DNA of 64,000 bases, taken from NCBI GenBank assembly GCA_910574205.1, contig CAJSYJ010000001.1:868001-932000 (forward strand), read 5' to 3'. The DNA is from Bacteroidales bacterium (GTDB lineage: Bacteria; Bacteroidota; Bacteroidia; Bacteroidales; Rikenellaceae). Positions 53,190 to 63,442 of this stretch are shown here, in pieces. Numbering within the stretch: position 1 is the first letter of the stretch; every line of letters begins with the position of its first letter. The notes beneath the pieces were generated by a model that was not told where the DNA came from, did no database searches, and saw only the letters and a program-made list of their open reading frames with translations. The position numbers and the translations under genes were made by a program.

Positions 53190-53550
53190 CGAAAAATATT
53201 TCAGATATGAATGTTTCCGTTAAAAAAAGTCGCATTTTGAGAATATTATATCCGCCGGCGACCGACCGGGACATACGCCGGGGCGTAGATTGCGGACATA
53301 TGCGTGAGCCGCCCACCGTCGGCCGGCCGCACCGATCCGCCGCCGGCCGCCGCGCCATACCCTCTCTCCCGTTCGAAGCGGAGAACAGCACACGGCACTG
53401 AGCGAAGATGATACGTCGCGGCGCAAGCGAGACGAAACCGGAGCTGAAGTCCTAACGCCGGAAACTATACGCCGAGTGCGGCATCGAATTGCGTATCGGA
53501 CACGAGTCGGCATTCGGCGGCGCATAGCGGACGATCCGGAGCCATAAGAA
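53190..53550. other. Intergenic space with a long imperfect hairpin
   Basis: No gene. A large imperfect inverted repeat at about 53468-53525 (TACGCCGAGTGC paired with GCATTCGGCGGCG). The remainder is GC-rich without recognised signals. Confidence 0.4.
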
Positions 53551-53582
53551 AAAAGCGGGTTGCGCAAAGAGCGCAACCCGCC
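53551..53582 (-). terminator. Terminator of the SusCD operon
   Basis: Perfect 11-bp stem GCGGGTTGCGC / GCGCAACCCGC; on the minus strand it is followed by TTTTTTCTTATGG. It lies 20 bases past the stop of the DUF5689 gene. Confidence 0.92.
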
Positions 53583-53602
53583 TATTTATCGGCGAACCCC
53601 GT

Positions 53603-55750
53603 TTACTTGGTTCGCTTGGCGATAGAGAAAGCACACATACGGTTGGTTCCCGAGCCGCCTATGGTAGAGGTCGATGTCAGGTCGCAGCGCTGGTCCTTCC
53701 ATACGCGGCAGCGAACGACGAGCGTATCGTGTCCGGCGCACTCGTCGGGCAGGGCGAAGTAGAACTCGGGCGGATAGTAAAGCGCATCCCAGTTGGTAAC
53801 CTCGTAGCGGCCGACCTCGGTAAAGGGACCGTCCTCCGACGTAGCCCATTCGACCACGAAGAAGCGCGGGCCGGTACCCGACGACGAGGTCGAGAAGAAG
53901 AGGCCGAGCTGCTCGGCAGCCGTAACGCCGGCCGTCGATACTGTGGCTACCCATGCCTCGCCGTTGATCTCGCCGTAGCTCTTGCCGTCCGAACCCTCGT
54001 GGTTGATCCAGCCCTTGCCGTTGAGACCTATATAGGCGTTGGGCGTCGCGGCGGGCGTATCGAGCAGCTTGCGCCAGTAGCAGTAACCGGCATAGATCGT
54101 AGCCGACGAGTTGGCGAAGTTCCACTTCGTCTCGAAGGTCGTCTTCAACTCTCCATCGCCTGCATTGGGCTTGATGTCGAGCACGCCCTCGTGAGCGAAG
54201 GTATCGTCCCATACGAACTCCACGATATCCGTCCACTTGCGCTCGCCCGAAGCCGGAATCCTGTCGTCCTCCGATGTGCGCATGCGGAACACGGGCATAT
54301 ACTCGGTCCACGTCTTAGAGGCCGCATCGAGCGAGGTCTCCGTGTGGCGCGGCATGATGATACCCGTTATGTCGCCGTTGCCCTTGGGCAGGAACTGCGC
54401 ATGCTTGAACTTGGCACCGCTCTCTATGGCGTCGCCGCCCTCGACGTATGCACGTATGGCACCGCCGCCGGCAAGACGCAGCATGCGTGCATGGTCGGTC
54501 GAACCGTAAGCGGCCTTGGGCTTATTGGAGTTGTTGGCCGACGTCGGGTTCTCGTCGCCGGGATAATACGTACCGTAGGGGAATACCCACTCGGCGTTCT
54601 TCAACGTGACGAGCGTATTGTAGTACTTGTCGGCCTCCTCGACCGAGGCAAGCTCTATGGGCGTGGGCAGACCGGCGCCCTCGACCGGATCGAATATGCG
54701 GTCGGCCGCCACTACGCCGTCTACCGCCTGCCACGGCGTGACGATGCAGTCCAGGAGCCATACCTTGACCTTCGTGCCCGCCTTCAAGGCTGTGTTCGGG
54801 GCCGTGAGGTTCAGGCAGAGGCCCTTCTGGCTCGCATCCTCGACCACGAGAGTATTGGGATCGATATTGCCGCCGTCGATATCGCTGATGACGATAGCCT
54901 CGACCGAGTAGTTCTCCGTAACGACACGATCCTCTCCCAGCGACGCAAGCAGCTCCTCGACGGTTACCACCACCGAGTTGTCGGCATTGAACGCCGACTG
55001 CATCACGCGCAGCTGTGCGACGATATCGCTGTGCTCGCCGGCACCGTAGAAGGTGATATAACCCTCGCGCTTGCCGTCCTGAGAGTCGAATTTGTCGATA
55101 TTGAGGATATACGTATCGCGGTCGGTCTCCGTCAGACGGAACCACTCCTCGGGCCACTCTGTCTCCGACTTGTAATAGTAGGGGACGTTGGCTCTGACCG
55201 TCACGGCATACTCGGCCTGGGCAGTCGTGGCCGAAGCGCGCGAAGCGGCCTTGCCGTCGACATAGAGGTCGATATGCTCCTTGTTGGACTTCTGGCGGAT
55301 GGTCAGCATGGGCTCGGCCAGGGTGCCGTCGGCATAGTAGAAATAGACGTTGGCCGAACGCTCTTCGAGGTTGTCGTTATCCTCGCAGAGGAACTTGACG
55401 CGGCCGTCGAGCTTACCCTCGTTGGGATAGATCTTGACCCACGAATCGGTCTCGGGGTTCTCGACCTCGATGCGCCAGTCGCGGTTCGAACGGATGTCGT
55501 AAGATACCAGCTCCGACACGCTGTTCGAGATTATCGCCTCGGCCGTGAAGCCCGCCTCGGAATACTCCTCCACGAAGGCCTTCATCGAGGTGTTGAGCTT
55601 GGCATTTTCCAGATAGAGGAACGCTCCGCCCTCGTATCCGCTCGTCTCGTCCTCCTTGCACGATGCGCTCAGCAGCGAGCCGCAGACGATCGCCGCGCAG
55701 GCCGCAGACGAGAGAACTCTTCTAAACATATTATCTGTCTTCATATTCAT
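53603..55750 (-). CDS. DUF5689 surface lipoprotein
   Basis: A 715-residue lipoprotein (Cys31, SLLSASC), last gene of the SusCD operon. Two BACON-like beta-sandwich domains fill about 50-250 (SYDIRSNRDWRIEVENPETD is the typical start). DUF5689 follows at about 260-480, an OB-like fold with VTVEELLASLGEDRVVTENY and SVEAIVISDIDGGNIDPNTL. A C-terminal module (about 530-715) with FVVEWATSEDGPFTEVGRYE and a closing CRVWKDQRCD resembles carbohydrate- or ligand-binding sandwiches. Such proteins are cell-surface accessories of SusCD systems. It is 17 bases after susD. Confidence 0.82.
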   Translation of the reverse strand: MNMKTDNMFRRVLSSAACAAIVCGSLLSASCKEDETSGYEGGAFLYLENAKLNTSMKAFVEEYSEAGFTAEAIISNSVSELVSYDIRSNRDWRIEVENPETDSWVKIYPNEGKLDGRVKFLCEDNDNLEERSANVYFYYADGTLAEPMLTIRQKSNKEHIDLYVDGKAASRASATTAQAEYAVTVRANVPYYYKSETEWPEEWFRLTETDRDTYILNIDKFDSQDGKREGYITFYGAGEHSDIVAQLRVMQSAFNADNSVVVTVEELLASLGEDRVVTENYSVEAIVISDIDGGNIDPNTLVVEDASQKGLCLNLTAPNTALKAGTKVKVWLLDCIVTPWQAVDGVVAADRIFDPVEGAGLPTPIELASVEEADKYYNTLVTLKNAEWVFPYGTYYPGDENPTSANNSNKPKAAYGSTDHARMLRLAGGGAIRAYVEGGDAIESGAKFKHAQFLPKGNGDITGIIMPRHTETSLDAASKTWTEYMPVFRMRTSEDDRIPASGERKWTDIVEFVWDDTFAHEGVLDIKPNAGDGELKTTFETKWNFANSSATIYAGYCYWRKLLDTPAATPNAYIGLNGKGWINHEGSDGKSYGEINGEAWVATVSTAGVTAAEQLGLFFSTSSSGTGPRFFVVEWATSEDGPFTEVGRYEVTNWDALYYPPEFYFALPDECAGHDTLVVRCRVWKDQRCDLTSTSTIGGSGTNRMCAFSIAKRTK

Positions 55751-55767
55751 TGTCGATTAGAGGTTAG

Positions 55768-57468
55768 TTACTCCTGATATGTGAGCGTGCGGAACGAATG
55801 CGGCCACGGCTGACCGGCATCCTTGGCAACCGCCTGTCCGCTCCACCATACCGGCGTTACGATGTCGTTGGTCGTCGTGCCCATGCGCTCCAATGCCACC
55901 ATGTAGTTGGCGCGGTTGTTGGCAATGGCGATCTGCGGATAGCTGCATCGTGCGATGAACACGGCCTTGCCCTCGCTGTTGATCGAGAAGCCCTGCTTCA
56001 CGATACCCTCGTTGATCGTGCACTCGGGGTAACCCGTGCGGCGCATCTCCGAGTAGGGATCGAAGCCGATGTTCCACCACAGCGCCAGCCACTTCTGCTC
56101 GGCCAGACGCTTGAACGTGCCGTCCCACCTGACCTCGGGACGTGCTATGAGGTTCTCGATCTGCTGGTCGGTGATCGTGACGTTGGTAAATGCGACACCC
56201 GAACCGTCCATGACCGGGAAACGGCCGTTGGCACCCCACGGAGCCCACTTCTTGCACGATGCGCGCAGAGCCTCGTTGTAGTACTGCTCGGCGCTGCCCT
56301 GAATCCAGCCGTTCATCGCCGCCTCGGCCTCGATGAACAGCAGCTCGTCGTAGCAGAGGATGATGTTGGGATTGGTATCACGGCACAGCACTTCGTAGTG
56401 CATGTAGGTCTCGGCCTGCGCATTGGTCCATTTCTGTCCCAGAGCCTCGTTGTATACCGAAGGCTCGGCGCCGTAAGACTGCACGCATCCGGGCTTCGAA
56501 CCCTGCCAGTTCCATACGATGCTCGACGATCCGGTGCGGTAACGGGGCGTGCACCATATTTTCAGACGCGGGTCGACATCCTGCTGGTTCTTGTCGTTGT
56601 AGACCATAAGGCCGATTATGTGCTCCGATACGAGATGATCGCCCGAGAAGCCGTTGTCGGTCGTGATATCGTACTGGTTCAGCACATTGCGGTAGTAGAT
56701 AGCCGAGCCGTCGAAGCGGATCATAGCGTTGTCGTCGTTCGAGGTCATGACCGGATACTTGGCCGGATCGCCAACTATGGCGGCCATGCGCTCGGCAACG
56801 CTCGGCGAGAACTCCTCGTTACGCAGCGACACGCGGTTGAGAAGTCGCATGTGGAGCGTGTTGGTAAACTTCTGCCACTTGGCTATGTCGCCCGCGAACA
56901 TCTTGTCCTTGGTGGCATCGGCCAGTACGTTGTTGAGCTTGTAGAGCGAATTGGCGGTCTCCAAGTCGGCCATCATACCCTCGTATACCGACTTCTGCGA
57001 CTCGACCACGGGACGTATGATGCCCTCGGCACCGCGCAGCGCCTCCTGATAGGGAATATCGCCGTAGAGGTCGGTCAGGATAGACATGTAGTACACCTTC
57101 ATGGTCAGGGCTATGGCCATGGCATTGTTGTCGCCCTGCTTCTCGGCCAGCTGATACATGTGACGCGCATTGGCGGCGGTCAGGAAGCAGTGGTTCCACA
57201 TCGAATTGTACTGGCTCTCCAACTTGTAGCAGTGCTCCAAACGGGGACCCGAACCCGTCGCGCAGTTCATCTGCGCGATCTGGTTACCCCACTCTCTGGT
57301 GCGCGACATGAGACTTTGCGAGCCGGCTACCGTAATATCCTCCAACATGGCCATAGCTCCTACCGAACCGTACGACTGTTTGTTGGGGTTGGTATTGAAC
57401 TTCTCGTAGTCGCTCGTGCACGAAGCGGCGAGAACGGCGAAAAGCATTATTCCTATATATTTTTTCAT
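55768..57468 (-). CDS. SusD-like outer-membrane lipoprotein (SusD-like_2 type)
   Basis: Ligand-capturing lid of a SusC transporter. The 566-residue lipoprotein starts MKKYIGIMLFAVLAASCTSD with Cys17, then DYEKFNTNPNKQSYGSVGA, the usual start of the SusD-like_2 family (NTNPN). The TPR-like helices are visible as YYMSILTDLYGDIPYQEALR. Conserved C-terminal elements are WDGTFKRLAEQKWLALWWNI and GFDPYSEMRRTGYPE. It pairs with the SusC gene 18 bases upstream. The substrate is unknown; this SusD subfamily is frequently linked to non-polysaccharide ligands. Confidence 0.93.
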   Translation of the reverse strand: MKKYIGIMLFAVLAASCTSDYEKFNTNPNKQSYGSVGAMAMLEDITVAGSQSLMSRTREWGNQIAQMNCATGSGPRLEHCYKLESQYNSMWNHCFLTAANARHMYQLAEKQGDNNAMAIALTMKVYYMSILTDLYGDIPYQEALRGAEGIIRPVVESQKSVYEGMMADLETANSLYKLNNVLADATKDKMFAGDIAKWQKFTNTLHMRLLNRVSLRNEEFSPSVAERMAAIVGDPAKYPVMTSNDDNAMIRFDGSAIYYRNVLNQYDITTDNGFSGDHLVSEHIIGLMVYNDKNQQDVDPRLKIWCTPRYRTGSSSIVWNWQGSKPGCVQSYGAEPSVYNEALGQKWTNAQAETYMHYEVLCRDTNPNIILCYDELLFIEAEAAMNGWIQGSAEQYYNEALRASCKKWAPWGANGRFPVMDGSGVAFTNVTITDQQIENLIARPEVRWDGTFKRLAEQKWLALWWNIGFDPYSEMRRTGYPECTINEGIVKQGFSINSEGKAVFIARCSYPQIAIANNRANYMVALERMGTTTNDIVTPVWWSGQAVAKDAGQPWPHSFRTLTYQE

Positions 57469-57486
57469 AATAGTCTTCTCCTTTCG

Positions 57487-60400
57487 TTAGAACTGAATTT
57501 TAACATTGAAGCCGTAAGTGCGCGTCATGGGGAACGTACCGGTCTCAACACCGGGATAGATGCTCGTTCCGTTGACCAGACCGGCGGCCTCGGGGTCGTA
57601 CTGCGGCCAGTCGGTAATGCAGAATACGTTGGTGGCGAATACGCCCACCGACAGACCCTGAATTACCTTGGTCTTAGCCAGCAGCTTGGCCGGGAAGCGG
57701 TAGTCCAGACGCAGCTCGCGCAGCTTGAAGAAGTCGGTCGAGAAGGTGTTCTCGCGCGTATTGTCGCGCACCCACTTGATCGTGTTGTAGTATACCTGTG
57801 CATTCTCGGTAATGGTCGTATTCTTGGCGTAGACCGTGTTGCCCTCGGCATCGACGTCGGCCGTGGCCACTACGCCGTCGAGAACCATACCGTCGGTACG
57901 TCCCTCCAACGAGTTCTTCAACTTACCCTGATAAGAGAGTGCGAAGTTAGTTACAGAGAATGCGTTACCGCCCATCTGCGCCGTAAACTGAGCCGACAGC
58001 GTGAGGTCTTTCCACGTGATCGAGGTGTTCAGACCGGCCTTCCAGCGCGGCGTAACGCGTGCGATATGCTGGTCGGGCTTCGACGTGAGCGACGGATAAC
58101 CGGTGCTGGGGTTGATGAGAATCGCGCCCGAGCAGTCCACCTTGTTGCCGTTATCGTCGATATAGTACGAGCCTTCGGGCGCACGGTTGTAATCCTTGCC
58201 GTAGAGCTGGTACATCTCCTGACCTACATAAGAGTAGATATAGGTACGTCCGCCGATGGTCGTCGAGGTGGATGCCTGCAACGGGGTTGCGGGATCCCAT
58301 TCATCGGTGAGCGCCAGCAGCATATTCTGGTTGTAAGCCCAGTTGGCATTGATGTTCCATGTCCAGTTGCGGGTCTTGACCGGCGTGGCGTTGACCGTAA
58401 CCTCGATACCGCGGTTGCGGATCTTACCGGCGTTGATCTTCATCGACGTATTGCCGATCTCGGCCGACTGGGCAGCCGATATGATCTGGTTGGTGGTGGT
58501 ATTCTGGTACAGAGCTATGTCGACGCCAAGACGGTTGCCGAAGAACTTCGTGTCCAGACCGATCTCCCAGCTCTCGCAGTTCTCGGGCTCGATGTATGCG
58601 TTGGGCAGGGTCGAGGGCAGAGATACGCTGCCGGGGAACGAGGTGCCCGAATAGTCGGGATAGAGCGAATATACGCCCGTGTCGTTACCCACGTTGGCCC
58701 ACGATCCGCGCAGCTTTATCATGTTGATGTCGTTGCTGCGAATCTTGAAGAGGTTGTCCAGCAGGATGCTTGCGCTGACCGACGGGTAGAAGTAAGACCA
58801 CTTGGTGGGGTGGAGCGTACTCGACCAGTCGTTACGCGCCGTAACGTCGAGGAAGTAGGTGTCGTCCCAGCTCAGGTTCACGAAACCGTATACCGACTGT
58901 ATCTCCTTGCGGCTGCGGTAGGGCGATACTTCGAGCGCGACGGCCGAGTTGGCCATAGTGTACATGCCCGGACCGTTGATACCCAGCTCGGGGGCGTCGA
59001 TAGTGGTCGAAGCGTATTTGTTCGAGAGTCGGTTGGCACCTACGGCGGCCGTAAGACCCAGACGCTCGTCGAGGAAGAGTTTGTTATACTTCAACAGGAA
59101 GTCCATCGAGTACTCGTACTGGCGCACGGTCTTCTCGCGGTACATACCGGTCGCATAGTCGGCCGACATGAAGGGTTGTCCCTGCGTGCGGAAATCGACG
59201 CTCATATCCATACCGCCGCGCAGATCGAGCGTAAGGCCGTCGATGATGTCGATGCCCACGACGATGTTGCCGTATACGCGGTCGCGGTCGATCGTATTCA
59301 TGGCATCCTCCACGACGCGGTAGGGGTTGTGTCCCGACTTCGAGTTGTAGACCAGCGACGACTGTATGTCATAGGGGTCCTTGCCGTTACCGAGGTTGTA
59401 GATAGCCTCCGTATAGCGTCCCTGATAATACTCGTCGTAGTAGTTCTTCATCGGATACGCCGTATAGCCCCAGATAAGGCCGTACATGGGCGAAGCGTTG
59501 GAGTATCCCGACATGGGCATGTTGTCCGACTTCTTGTGCGTATAGTTGACCTTGGCCTGCAAGCGGATATGCTTCGAGAGCTTCTGGTTGACATTCAGCG
59601 AGTAGTTCTGCTGCTCGTAGCCCGTATTGGGCATGATCCACTGGTTGCGGTTGTCGGTAAACGAGAAGCGCGCCGAAGTACCCTTGCCCGTCGAGCCGTC
59701 GACCGACACCGAGTTCGTCCACGTCACACCAGTCTTGAAAAAGCCCGTATACCAGTCCTCGGCATATACCCACGGCACCAGATCGAATTCGCCGGTCTCC
59801 CAGTTCTTCGAGTGGTAGAGGTAGCGCATCTTCGACGCATCGTACTTCTCGCCGAACGAGTAGCGCGAGATGTTCTTCTGTACGGCCACGCCGTGCTCGG
59901 TCATGCTGGCCGGCAGACCCCACGCCGACACGTACTGATCGGTGGTGCCGACGTTGTCGTTAGAGTTCGACGGACCGTACTCGCCCTGAAAGTCGGGGAA
60001 GAAACCTGCATTCTCCAACGTGCATGTCGACGAGAACGACACGCCGAAGCCCTTGGTCTCGCGGCCGCTCTTGGTCGTGATGAGGATCACGCCGTTCTGA
60101 GCCAGCGAACCGTAGAGAGCCGAGGCGGCCGGGCCTTTGAGCACCGACACCGACTCGATATCGTCGGGATTGAGGTCGGCCACCGAGTTACCGAAGTCGA
60201 CCGGGGCGTTGTTGTTGGCGTAGTTGGCACCCGAGCCCGAAGCCACCGTACCCGAGATGACGGGGATACCGTCGATGACGAACAGAGCCTCGTTCGAGCC
60301 GTAGTTCAGCGACGAGTCTCCTCGCAGCGTCACGCGCACCGTACCGCCGGGGCCCGTACCTGCCGACGACATTGACAGACCGGCCACCTTACCGTTCATG

Positions 60401-60837
60401 TTGTTGATCCAGTTCGAAGCGACGCTCGACGTGAGAGCCTCGTTGTCGACCTGCGAAATGGCGTATCCGACCGACTTCTCGGAGCGGGTCAGACCCAGCG
60501 CCGTAACCACCACCGAGTCGATGTTGGTCGCCAGCTCGCGCATGGTAACGTCGAGCGTGGTGCGCGAGCCGGGGACGAACTCCTGCACTTCGTAACCGAT
60601 AAAATTGAAAACGAGGACATCGTCGGCCGATTTGGTCGTTATGGAGTAGGTACCGTCGACATTGGTCGAAGTACCGTTGTTGGTACCCTTTACAACGACG
60701 GTCACGCCGACAGCCGGCGTCTTACCGTCAGAATCGTAAACCACACCCTTGATCGTACCCTGGGCATAGGCCTCGACCGAGAGGAAGAGGACGGCCACGA
60801 GCATCACGGCGCGGAAAAAGTAATTCTTCAAATTCAT
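57487..60837 (-). CDS. SusC/RagA-family TonB-dependent transporter
   Basis: A 1116-residue outer-membrane barrel that imports the substrate held by SusD, powered by TonB. Signal peptide MNLKNYFFRAVMLVAVLFLS to about residue 26. The N-terminal carboxypeptidase-like domain follows (GVVYDSDGKTPAVGVTVVVK), then the plug (NSLNYGSNEALFVIDGIPVI region with GPAASALYGSLAQNGVILIT, the conserved RG-type plug motif), then the 22-strand barrel ending in the aromatic strand RTYGFNVKIQF. The order with susD 18 bases downstream is canonical. No anti-sigma interaction domain is present. Confidence 0.96.
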   Translation of the reverse strand: MNLKNYFFRAVMLVAVLFLSVEAYAQGTIKGVVYDSDGKTPAVGVTVVVKGTNNGTSTNVDGTYSITTKSADDVLVFNFIGYEVQEFVPGSRTTLDVTMRELATNIDSVVVTALGLTRSEKSVGYAISQVDNEALTSSVASNWINNMNGKVAGLSMSSAGTGPGGTVRVTLRGDSSLNYGSNEALFVIDGIPVISGTVASGSGANYANNNAPVDFGNSVADLNPDDIESVSVLKGPAASALYGSLAQNGVILITTKSGRETKGFGVSFSSTCTLENAGFFPDFQGEYGPSNSNDNVGTTDQYVSAWGLPASMTEHGVAVQKNISRYSFGEKYDASKMRYLYHSKNWETGEFDLVPWVYAEDWYTGFFKTGVTWTNSVSVDGSTGKGTSARFSFTDNRNQWIMPNTGYEQQNYSLNVNQKLSKHIRLQAKVNYTHKKSDNMPMSGYSNASPMYGLIWGYTAYPMKNYYDEYYQGRYTEAIYNLGNGKDPYDIQSSLVYNSKSGHNPYRVVEDAMNTIDRDRVYGNIVVGIDIIDGLTLDLRGGMDMSVDFRTQGQPFMSADYATGMYREKTVRQYEYSMDFLLKYNKLFLDERLGLTAAVGANRLSNKYASTTIDAPELGINGPGMYTMANSAVALEVSPYRSRKEIQSVYGFVNLSWDDTYFLDVTARNDWSSTLHPTKWSYFYPSVSASILLDNLFKIRSNDINMIKLRGSWANVGNDTGVYSLYPDYSGTSFPGSVSLPSTLPNAYIEPENCESWEIGLDTKFFGNRLGVDIALYQNTTTNQIISAAQSAEIGNTSMKINAGKIRNRGIEVTVNATPVKTRNWTWNINANWAYNQNMLLALTDEWDPATPLQASTSTTIGGRTYIYSYVGQEMYQLYGKDYNRAPEGSYYIDDNGNKVDCSGAILINPSTGYPSLTSKPDQHIARVTPRWKAGLNTSITWKDLTLSAQFTAQMGGNAFSVTNFALSYQGKLKNSLEGRTDGMVLDGVVATADVDAEGNTVYAKNTTITENAQVYYNTIKWVRDNTRENTFSTDFFKLRELRLDYRFPAKLLAKTKVIQGLSVGVFATNVFCITDWPQYDPEAAGLVNGTSIYPGVETGTFPMTRTYGFNVKIQF

Positions 60838-60925
60838 ATGTTTAGATTTTTATTTCTTCAACGAATCCCGCCGCATCGGAGGATCGGCCTCATGCCGACC
60901 CCCGACTCGGACGGATTTCAGGGTG

Positions 60926-63407
60926 TTACTCGACGATCTTGATTCGGGGCGAATCGGCTGCGCCGGCACCGGCGAAACGCATCGTACCGCCGTTGGGAGC
61001 TGCGAGCACCGCACCGCCGGCCGTCCAGTTGGCCATGCAGCGGAAGCGCACCTGCAACATGAAGCCTGCGGGCAGCGACACGGGCAGCGTTATCGTCTCG
61101 TCGATCTTGGTATTGTTCTTCGAATCCTTACTCAATGCGTGCGTATATTCGACGGTCTGACCGCTTACCTCGGCCGTCAGCGTCGCTGCGGCGGGCACCC
61201 ACTCCGTTCCGTTGAAATACTCCAACATCCAGTAGAGATGGCCAGTGCCGGATACGCGGCTGAGAGCCGTGAAGTTGATCTTCGTGCCTGCGGCAAGAGC
61301 CGTCGTGGGCACCGAGCAGGTTGTCCACCTCGAATGCCCAGTTGTAGGTGTTGGCTTTGAAGTCGGCCTCGGTATACGACCAGTATACGTCAGAGCCTGC
61401 GGCAAGCGTCGGCGTCATATCGGCCGCAGCCTGCTCGACGACGATCTCGGCCGCGGCAGCGGCGCCGGTCAGTGTCAGCTTGCCCGAGCGGGCGCCGAAC
61501 TCGCCGGCACCGTGAATCTTGGGCGTAACTTTTACGACGACCGTCTCGCCGGCCTTGCCAACGGTATTATCGACCGTAAACCAGTCGCCGTCCTGTGCCA
61601 GCGTCCAGTCCTCGTTGGCGTCTACCGACACCTCGAAGGCCGTGTTCTGGAAGGCGTTGAAGTTGACGGACTTGACCGACGGAGTGATGAACGGCAGATC
61701 CGAAGCGCCGTTCTGCTGCAAGGTGTAGCTGCCGACCGTCTTGCCCTCGACTTCGAGGGTCAGGGTAGCCGAGCGGGGCGCACCGTCGTTGGCCGCTACG
61801 GTAACGATATTGTTGTTGAAAGGCAGTGCCGAACCGTTCGACGAAGCCTCGGTTCTGGTTTCGTTGTACGATATGCCGGCCGACTTGTCCTTAGTAGAGT
61901 TGCTTGCGAACTGCGTGAAGGTTACCCAGTCCGAATCCGACGTGAGTTTCCACTCGCGGTTGGCCATTATGCGCAGCGTCGTGACCGTACCTCCGCCGAT
62001 GCCCATTGCCGTCTCGGGCATGCCCGAAACCTCTACCGCGAGGGCGTCGGGAGCCGTCTTCGACTCGGCGGCCTCGGCCGTCTTGTCATCGGCGCGGACG
62101 ACCTTTATATCGTCGAGGAACAGACGGTTCTTCTTCTCCTCGCTCGACCCGAACTTCAACTGCGTATCCGACGTGGCGCCCACGATGACGAACTCGTGCT
62201 GTATCCACGTGAAGAAGACGTCGGCACCGAACTCGCGGATCGTCTCGCCGTCGTCGAACGTACCCGCGCCGACGATCTCGACCGGAATGGTGGTCTTGCC
62301 GTCCTGAACATCCGGATTGAAGTCGACGTTCGCCGTGCGATAGCCCTGCACGCGGAACGAGCAGAGCAGCGTCGCGGTGCAGCCCTCGTCGATAGCCGAC
62401 AGCGGATGAGTCAGTATATAACCCATGTTGGCCGTCTTACCGATCTTGACGAAGCCGTCGTAGCGGCCGTAAGCCGTATCCATGCCTGCGAACTTCTCGG
62501 CGACGATATCGCCCAGTTTGTCCGCGCCGCAGTCGTTGCTGCCCTTGGTGCCTACCTTCACGCCGTCGGGGAACTCGCCCGTATCGACGGTCGGATAGCC
62601 GTGGAGCGAGTAGCCCTCGGCAGGCCATATATCCTTCATCCACGAGAAGTCCTCGTTATAGAATACGAAGCCCGCCTCGTGCTGGTCGACCGTAAAGTAA
62701 CCCTCCTGAGTAAGCGCGACGACCGCCTCGCCGGCATTCTCGGCATTCTCGGGATCCTTCGCCGTGAAGGTCAGCTTGCCTTCGTTGACCTCGCCCTTGT
62801 CGTTGTCCTTGGGCGTTACCACGACCTTGACGCTCTCGCCGCCCTTACCCGACTTGGGTGCCACGGCATACCATGTTTCGTTCTCGGCCGCGAGCGTCCA
62901 GTCGTATGCGTTCTCGACCGTAAACTCGTAAGGCACGTTGTCGCGTGCGGGGAAAGCTATCAGGCCGTCTTCGATGCCGTTTACGACGAACTCGGCGCTG
63001 CGGTAGGCCGTCTGGCTTACCGAGAACGAGTACTCGGCTGTAACGGGATGTTTGTAGGTGCCGGCATTGGCAACCACGGTTACCTTGCCCTCGCGTGCGG
63101 TGCCGTCGTTCTCGACGGCCGTAAGCGTCACGCGGATCTCCTCGCCCGCCTTGCCGCTCGACGGCTCGACGACGAACCAGCCCGCATCTTTCTTCACTGT
63201 CCACGGAGCGGTGGCATAGACGGTAAACGTCTTGGCCTTGTCTTCGCCGTCATAGTAAGCGAAAGCATAACCGCTCTCTGCCCCTACGACTTCTATCTGC
63301 GGCGTCTCCGGAGTCGGAGGCACCACCGGGTCATCCTCCTTACAGCCGGTAAATACCGCACCGGCCATAAGGGCGGCCGCCCATAGACATTGTCTAAAAT
63401 GTTTCAT
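60926..63407 (-). pseudogene. BACON-domain surface lipoprotein, frameshifted near 61320
   Basis: A lipoprotein gene (Cys22, AVFTGC) with at least three BACON-type domains: APWTVKKDAGWFVVEPSSGK, YDWTLAAENETWYAVAPKSG, and DWTLAQDGDWFTVDNTVGKA. A central module (about 245-430) resembles carbohydrate-binding domains. The frame from 63407 reads sensibly to NTYNWAFEVDNLL (about 61325). The sensible continuation SVPTTALAAGTKINFTALSR lies one base over and runs to the stop at 60926. Total length 2482 fits one extra base. The shifted tail (about 130 residues) is itself domain-like and ends RFAGAGAADSPRIKIVE. No homopolymer is at the break. It may be a real disruption, a sequencing error or a programmed shift. 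Confidence 0.82.
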
Positions 63408-63442
63408 AGAGTTTTGGTTTTTGTTAGTAAATAAGTTAGTCG

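Noticed and set aside
55798-60375. 1525-codon open frame antisense to the SusC and SusD genes
   Set aside because: It spans two clearly coding genes on the other strand and has low-complexity, shadow-like composition.
61245-63386. 713-codon open frame antisense to the BACON lipoprotein gene
   Set aside because: Shadow frame; the BACON domains on the minus strand explain the sequence.
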